Positions 32,626 through 37,599 of a stretch of DNA of 37,599 bases are shown piece after piece (the first letter of the stretch is position 1; every line of letters begins with the position of its first letter). Below the pieces are notes generated by a model. It searched no databases, had not been told where the DNA came from, and saw only the letters and a program-made list of their open reading frames with translations. The stretch lies in the NCBI GenBank assembly GCA_002481295.1, contig DLDU01000033.1, forward strand, positions 79,376 through 116,974, written 5' to 3'. The translations under genes were made by a program, and so were the position numbers. This DNA comes from Prevotella sp. UBA7764. GTDB taxonomy: Bacteria; Bacteroidota; Bacteroidia; Bacteroidales; Bacteroidaceae.

Positions 32626-35600
32626 ATGAAGAAAAGTAATCGGAATCTTCTGTGCATGACCAGCGTCTGCGCCGCTCTTCTTGCTCTCAACGTCCAGCCT
32701 GCTTTCAGTGCTGAGACTCCGGGAGTGAGCACCACGCAACAGAGCCATGCCATCCAGGGTACCGTCACCGACGGCAATGAACCCATCATCGGCGCCAGCG
32801 TGATGGTGAAAGGTAAAAACCAAGGTGCTGTCACCGACATGGACGGACACTTCTCCATCGACGTGCCACCCGGCACAGAACTCGTCATCTCTTATCTGGG
32901 TTATCAGCCCAAGACAGTGAAAGCCGCAGCAGGCATGAAGGTCACCCTCAGCGAGGACAGCAAAAACCTCAAGGAGGTTGTCGTCACCGCGCTTGGCATC
33001 AAGCGCGACCGCAAGGCACTGGGCTACGGTCTCAGTGAGATCAAAGGCGAAGAACTCACGAAAGCAAAGGAGACCAATGTCATCAACTCGCTCGCCGGTA
33101 AGGTCGCCGGCCTCGTGGTGCAGAACACGGCTGGTGGTGCCAGTGGTTCCACACGCGTGCTGCTCCGTGGTAACACCGAGATGACAGGCAACAACCAGCC
33201 GCTCTATGTCGTCGACGGCGTGCCTTTGGACAATACCAACTTCGGCAGTGCAGGACAGGCAGGCGGTTACGACCTCGGTGACGGTATCTCGGCGATCAAC
33301 CCCGACGACATCGAGACGATGACCGTCCTCAAAGGTCCTGCTGCCTCCGCACTCTACGGCAGTCGCGCCTCCCATGGCGTGATCCTCATCACCACAAAGA
33401 AAGCTGCCAAGGACAAGGTCAGCGTGGAGTACAACGGTAGCATCACCATGGACAAGCAGCTGGCCAAATGGGACAACATCCAGCAGGTCTATGGTATGGG
33501 CAACGGCGGACAGTATTTCGAAACGACCACTTCCGGTACCAACATGAGCTGGGGACCGAAGGCCGACGACTACCTCGTGAAGTACTTCGATGGCCAGCAG
33601 CGTCCTTTCCGGATCTGGCCCAACAACACCTCGAACTTCTTCCGCACGGGTCTCACCGCACAAAACACCGCCGTGCTCTCCGTCAGTTCGGGTAAGACAG
33701 GCGTGCGCTTCTCCATGACCGACATGCGCAACAAGGACATCCTGCCCAACACCCACATGAACCGCGACAACTTCAACCTGCGTGCCACCACATCGGCCGG
33801 ACCCGTAGACTTTGACTTCACCGCCAACTACACACGCGAGAATGTGAAGAACCGTCCGGCACTCGGCGACTCGCAGAGCAATGTCGGCAAGAACCTGATG
33901 ACGCTCGCCTCCACCTACAACCAGGCGTGGCTGCGCACCTATCAGAACGCCGACGGCACCTACGCCAACTGGAACGGACTCGACCAATACAACAAGAACC
34001 CGTACTGGGACCTTTATAAAAACAAGAATACTTCCGCCAAGGATGTATTCCGCTTTACCGGTAAGGCTATCTGGAACATTGCCGAAGGACTGAAACTCCA
34101 GGGAACTGTGGGTACAGACATCAACAACATGACCTTCGACGACTTCGTGGCAAAGACCACGCCGGGCCAGGCTGCCGGTTCACTGACCAATCAGGTGTTC
34201 CACAACCGCACGCTCAACGCCGAGCTTCTCATGCTCTACAACCATAGCTGGGGCGACTTTGACCTCAACGCTACACTGGGCGGCAACATCTTCAAGGTCG
34301 ACAACAAGACCTACACCATGAAAGGTATCAACCAGCAGATGATGAACCTGGAGACGATCATGAACTACTCCGAGCAACACGTACAGCAAGACACTTATAA
34401 GAAGCAGATCAACTCACTCTACGGCAGCGCCTCGCTGGGATATAAGCATACCTATTATCTCGAGGGCACGCTGCGTGGCGACAAGAGTTCTACCCTGCCC
34501 CTGAACCATAACACCTACGTCTATCCTTCTGTATCGGGCAGCATGGTGTTCTCGGAATTCATCAAGAACAAGCACATCATCAGCTTTGGTAAGGTGCGCG
34601 CCTCTTGGGCAAAGGTGGGTAGCGACACCGATCCTTATCAGCTCGCGCTGAACTACGCTACAGCAAAGTACAGTTATCCGGGTTTTACCATCGGCATGAT
34701 CAACAACTACACGCAGCCCAACAAGGACCTCAAGCCTACGATGACCAGTTCCTATGAGCTCGGTTTGGAGATGAAGTTCTTCAACTATCGCATGGGACTC
34801 GACGTCACTTACTACAATCAGAACTCACGCGATCAGATCATCCGTCTGGCTTCCTCTTCCACCAGCGGCTATGCCAACCGACTCATCAACGCCGGTGAGA
34901 TTCAGAACCGCGGCGTAGAGATTGCCCTCAACGGACGTGCACTGCAGCTCAAGGACTTCGCTTGGGACTTGGGCGTGAACTTCTCCAAAAATAATAATAG
35001 GGTGAAGAAGCTCGTCGACGGCATGGACTATTTCGAGCTTGAGAAGGCCACCTGGTGCGGCGTGAGCGTCGGCGCTGAGGTCGGACAGAACTATGGTTCC
35101 ATTGTCGGCAAGGACTTCAAGCGCACCGCTGACGGTCAGGTCATCATCAACTCTGAGACCGGTATGCCGATCATCGACGACAAGACCCACGTGCTCGGCA
35201 ACGCTTCTTGGGACTGGACAGGCGGTTGGTACACCACCTTCTCCTACAAGAACTTCCGTCTTTCGGCTTCCTTTGACGTGAAGGTTGGTGCTGATCTCTT
35301 CTCCATGTCCATGCGCTCGGCCTACCAGACCGGTAAGGCCAAGGAGACACTCGCCGGACGTGAGGAGTGGTATCAGTCCGAGGAAGCACGTTTCGCCGCC
35401 GGAAAGACCATTGCAGAGTGGCGCGCTGAGGGCAAGGCCCGCGGCTATGTTGTTCCCGGTGTCATCGAGCAGGCCGACGGCAGCTTCAAGCCTAACGACA
35501 TCCCCGTCAACCCCGAAGCCTATTGGAAGAGTGCTGCCGACAACGCTCCTTCGATGTTTATCTATGACAACTCCTATGTCAAGTGCCGTGAGATCACCTT

Positions 35601-35805
35601 CGGCTATACCTTCCCCGAGAAGATGCTGGGCAGCTTCGTCAAAGGACTCACCGTTAGCTTCGTGGCCCGCAACCCGTTCATCGTGTGGAAAAATATCCCC
35701 AACATCGACCCCGACTCCGGCTACAACACCTCCGGACTCGGACTGGAGTATGGCTCTCTGCCCTCCCGCCGCAGCTACGGCCTCAACGTCAACGTGAAGT
35801 TCTAA
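32626..35805 (+). CDS. SusC/RagA-family TonB-linked outer-membrane transporter
   Basis: The 1059-residue outer-membrane protein imports oligosaccharides in complex with its SusD partner, powered by TonB. The order is: signal peptide (about 1-29), CarboxypepD_reg-like domain (42-115, IQGTVTDGNEPIIGASVMVK), TonB box-like KEVVVTALGI (116-125), and a plug (about 130-260, with NVINSLAGKVAGLVV, LYVVDGVPLDN and GPAASALYGSRASHGVILIT). A 22-strand barrel follows and ends in the aromatic NVNVKF. It has the standard SusC length. susD follows after 49 nt. An activator-type promoter with a candidate HTCS operator is upstream. Specificity is probably for a beta-glucan-type oligosaccharide, inferred from the GH5 neighbour. 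Confidence 0.95.
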   Translation: MKKSNRNLLCMTSVCAALLALNVQPAFSAETPGVSTTQQSHAIQGTVTDGNEPIIGASVMVKGKNQGAVTDMDGHFSIDVPPGTELVISYLGYQPKTVKAAAGMKVTLSEDSKNLKEVVVTALGIKRDRKALGYGLSEIKGEELTKAKETNVINSLAGKVAGLVVQNTAGGASGSTRVLLRGNTEMTGNNQPLYVVDGVPLDNTNFGSAGQAGGYDLGDGISAINPDDIETMTVLKGPAASALYGSRASHGVILITTKKAAKDKVSVEYNGSITMDKQLAKWDNIQQVYGMGNGGQYFETTTSGTNMSWGPKADDYLVKYFDGQQRPFRIWPNNTSNFFRTGLTAQNTAVLSVSSGKTGVRFSMTDMRNKDILPNTHMNRDNFNLRATTSAGPVDFDFTANYTRENVKNRPALGDSQSNVGKNLMTLASTYNQAWLRTYQNADGTYANWNGLDQYNKNPYWDLYKNKNTSAKDVFRFTGKAIWNIAEGLKLQGTVGTDINNMTFDDFVAKTTPGQAAGSLTNQVFHNRTLNAELLMLYNHSWGDFDLNATLGGNIFKVDNKTYTMKGINQQMMNLETIMNYSEQHVQQDTYKKQINSLYGSASLGYKHTYYLEGTLRGDKSSTLPLNHNTYVYPSVSGSMVFSEFIKNKHIISFGKVRASWAKVGSDTDPYQLALNYATAKYSYPGFTIGMINNYTQPNKDLKPTMTSSYELGLEMKFFNYRMGLDVTYYNQNSRDQIIRLASSSTSGYANRLINAGEIQNRGVEIALNGRALQLKDFAWDLGVNFSKNNNRVKKLVDGMDYFELEKATWCGVSVGAEVGQNYGSIVGKDFKRTADGQVIINSETGMPIIDDKTHVLGNASWDWTGGWYTTFSYKNFRLSASFDVKVGADLFSMSMRSAYQTGKAKETLAGREEWYQSEEARFAAGKTIAEWRAEGKARGYVVPGVIEQADGSFKPNDIPVNPEAYWKSAADNAPSMFIYDNSYVKCREITFGYTFPEKMLGSFVKGLTVSFVARNPFIVWKNIPNIDPDSGYNTSGLGLEYGSLPSRRSYGLNVNVKF

Positions 35806-35854
35806 ACAATGAATGGCTGCCACAACGGCTCCTTTCCTAAAATATCAAACAATC

Positions 35855-37599
35855 ATGAAATCACTCATCAAGAAACATACAGCTAAGGGTCTGCTCTCTC
35901 TGGCCTTCGCATTGCCTCTGGCGTGCAGCGTGATGACATCGTGCTCCGACGACCACATGGCTTCGGTCAACACCGATGACAGCAAGAGCGAGTCCATCGA
36001 CCCCAACAATCAGCTGACCACGTCACTGCTCCAGACCTATGGCGACTTTAGCCTCATGGACACTTACCGCAGCTATATCACCGGTTTCACACAGCACTTC
36101 GCCGGTGCTTGGAACGTGACTAACTATGCCGGAAGTGTACACGCCAACGACGACCAGAGTCGTCTGCTCTGGGATCGCTACTACTCCGTGGCCATCAAAA
36201 ACCTCGTCGACGCCATCAACGCCACACAGGAAGGTCAGCCCGCCCTCAACGCTGCACTGCGCATCCACCGCGTCTACCTGATGTCGGTGCTCACCGACAC
36301 CTATGGCGACATCCCCTGCTCGGAAGCCGGACTGGGATATATCAAAGGCATCTCCAACCCCGTCTATGACAAGCAGGAGGATATCTACAACGCTTTCTTC
36401 ACTGAGCTCAAGGCTTGCGTCGACCAACTCGACAATGCCAACGACCGCATCACGGGTGACGTGACCAGTCTGAAAGGTGACCGCCAGGCTTGGCAACGCT
36501 ATGCCAACAGTCTGCGCCTGCGCTTTGCTATGCGCATCTCCGACGTCAATCCCGAGAAAGCAAAGCAGGAGTTCGAGGCAGCGCTCAATGATCCGCACGG
36601 CTACATCACCGACGCTTCGCAAAACGCTTACGTCATCTATGCCAACGAGCCCTTTACGCTCTATAAGGGCGCTGAGGAGTATGACTTTCGCGTCAACGCG
36701 CTCGGCGAGATCCTCTACGGCCAGGATCCTACGTCCCCGACGTTCGTTAGTTCCACTTTCTTTGATTTGATGCAACAGACTGGCGATCCGCGCCTGTACC
36801 GTATCTGCCGCCACTACATCAACACGAAGCGCTCTGAGATCACGCCCGACCGCGAGGGCAACCACGATCTCACCGACGAGGTGGTCGATTACCTCAAGCG
36901 CAGCAATACCGCAGAGGCACCCTGTGATCCGGGAGCTGCATGGTGGAACAACTGGATCAACGCTCCGGCCAACTCCGAGATTCCTACTTTGGATAAGCTG
37001 GTCAAGGACGATCCTGCTGCAGGATATGACCAAAGCAATTTCAATGCACGCATGATGCGACCCGCGCTCAACATCGACTTCGAGATGCCTGACCGTCCCG
37101 GCATTCTCATCACCTCGGCCGAAGTCGACTTCCTCAAGGCGGAAGCTAAGACCAAAGGATGGAATGTCAGTGGCGACGCCGAACAGCTCTATGACGACGG
37201 CGTGCGCGCCTCGATGAAGATGCTCAACGATTACTATCTCACGGCATCGGAGAAGATCTCCGACGAAGAAATCAGCAAGTTCATAGCTGCCAACCCGCTC
37301 GGCAACAATCCTAAGGAAAATATCAACACGCAGGCTTGGATCCTGCACATGATGAACCCCGCCGAGGCGTGGGCCAACCTGCGCCGCAGCGACTATCCAG
37401 TGCTCAAGGATCGCTCAAAACTGGCTAAGTTCGAGAGTGACTTCACCTACGACGACAAGAACCTCACCACGCCGGTACGCCTGAAGTACCCGATGCTCGA
37501 GTCGAAATACAACAGCAAGCACTACGACGAGGCACTGCAGCGCATGGGCGGCAACGACGACTGGCACCACCGCCTGTGGTGGGACACCAAGGACATCAA
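35855..37599 (+). CDS. SusD/RagB-like surface glycan-binding lipoprotein, 3' end outside window
   Basis: The open frame from ATG 35855 runs to the window edge, giving at least 581 residues. The N-terminus MKSLIKKHTAKG is followed by a hydrophobic stretch and a lipobox-like SVMTSC (Cys30), then an acidic SDDH stretch, as in surface-exposed Bacteroidota lipoproteins. The body has SusD/RagB (SusD-like 2) features: alpha-helical TPR-like segments such as ALRIHRVYLMSVLTDTYGDI, WQRYANSLRLRFAMRIS and ITSAEVDFLKAEAKTKGW. The late AEAWANLRRSDYP motif is typical of the conserved C-terminal part. It caps the SusC barrel and binds the glycan at the cell surface. Only the last few residues should be missing. 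Confidence 0.93.
   Translation, partial: MKSLIKKHTAKGLLSLAFALPLACSVMTSCSDDHMASVNTDDSKSESIDPNNQLTTSLLQTYGDFSLMDTYRSYITGFTQHFAGAWNVTNYAGSVHANDDQSRLLWDRYYSVAIKNLVDAINATQEGQPALNAALRIHRVYLMSVLTDTYGDIPCSEAGLGYIKGISNPVYDKQEDIYNAFFTELKACVDQLDNANDRITGDVTSLKGDRQAWQRYANSLRLRFAMRISDVNPEKAKQEFEAALNDPHGYITDASQNAYVIYANEPFTLYKGAEEYDFRVNALGEILYGQDPTSPTFVSSTFFDLMQQTGDPRLYRICRHYINTKRSEITPDREGNHDLTDEVVDYLKRSNTAEAPCDPGAAWWNNWINAPANSEIPTLDKLVKDDPAAGYDQSNFNARMMRPALNIDFEMPDRPGILITSAEVDFLKAEAKTKGWNVSGDAEQLYDDGVRASMKMLNDYYLTASEKISDEEISKFIAANPLGNNPKENINTQAWILHMMNPAEAWANLRRSDYPVLKDRSKLAKFESDFTYDDKNLTTPVRLKYPMLESKYNSKHYDEALQRMGGNDDWHHRLWWDTKDI

Noticed and set aside
32611..37348. Long antisense frames (458, 332 and 441 codons) opposite susC and susD
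   Set aside because: The sense frames are complete and recognisable; the antisense translations are low-complexity Val/Asp/His/Gly-rich shadows.

Overview
The window looks like chromosomal DNA of a saccharolytic Bacteroidales bacterium, most likely Prevotellaceae (Prevotella/Segatella type). The evidence is: several promoters of the Bacteroidota form TTTG-N19/20-TAnnTTTG; a SusC/SusD pair with a hybrid two-component regulator (HTCS) and a GH5 glucanase; a DUF5686 outer-membrane protein; and a compact nuo operon with fused nuoCD and no nuoEFG. The family-level assignment is inference.

Layout. 1-2520: the 5' part of an Rpn/PD-(D/E)XK nuclease gene (minus, cut by the window edge), kdsC (minus) and a divergent GNAT/FemAB-like acyltransferase gene. 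2593-4692: a patatin-like phospholipase joined to an outer-membrane barrel (minus). 4901-10968: a probable five-gene plus-strand operon of a sugar-phosphate-type nucleotidyltransferase, an ATP-grasp-like protein, a CDP-alcohol phosphatidyltransferase, a HAD-family protein and a DUF5686 outer-membrane protein. The first four have the parts needed to activate a polar head group as a CDP compound, join it through a phosphodiester and trim phosphate. This recalls inositol-lipid loci of gut Bacteroidota, but no inositol-phosphate synthase is present. 11088-13021: a CE2-like SGNH acetylesterase and an ECF sigma factor. 13285-13938: rpe (minus). 14231-24630: the nuoABCDHIJKLMN operon (minus), closed by a strong bidirectional terminator. 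24631-25440: an 810-bp gene-free stretch with palindromes and a 22-bp repeat array.

25441-37599 is a polysaccharide-utilization locus (PUL). It has an HTCS sensor/regulator (minus), a divergent GH5_4-like endoglucanase, a SusC transporter and the start of a SusD lipoprotein cut by the right edge. The GH5 and susC promoters share an upstream motif (TGTCAG-N4-GAAACCTT-N2-TTG) at exactly the same distance from an identical -7 box, and neither has a -33 box. This is a strong candidate for the HTCS operator. Between GH5 and susC lies an A+T-rich insert: a translationally coupled pair (51-aa protein plus DUF6169 protein) with its own promoter, then a 181-bp MITE-like inverted-repeat element.

Long open frames antisense to the high-G+C genes are abundant here and are treated as shadows. 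No tRNA, rRNA or CRISPR array was seen. Family assignments rest on motif recognition without database searches.
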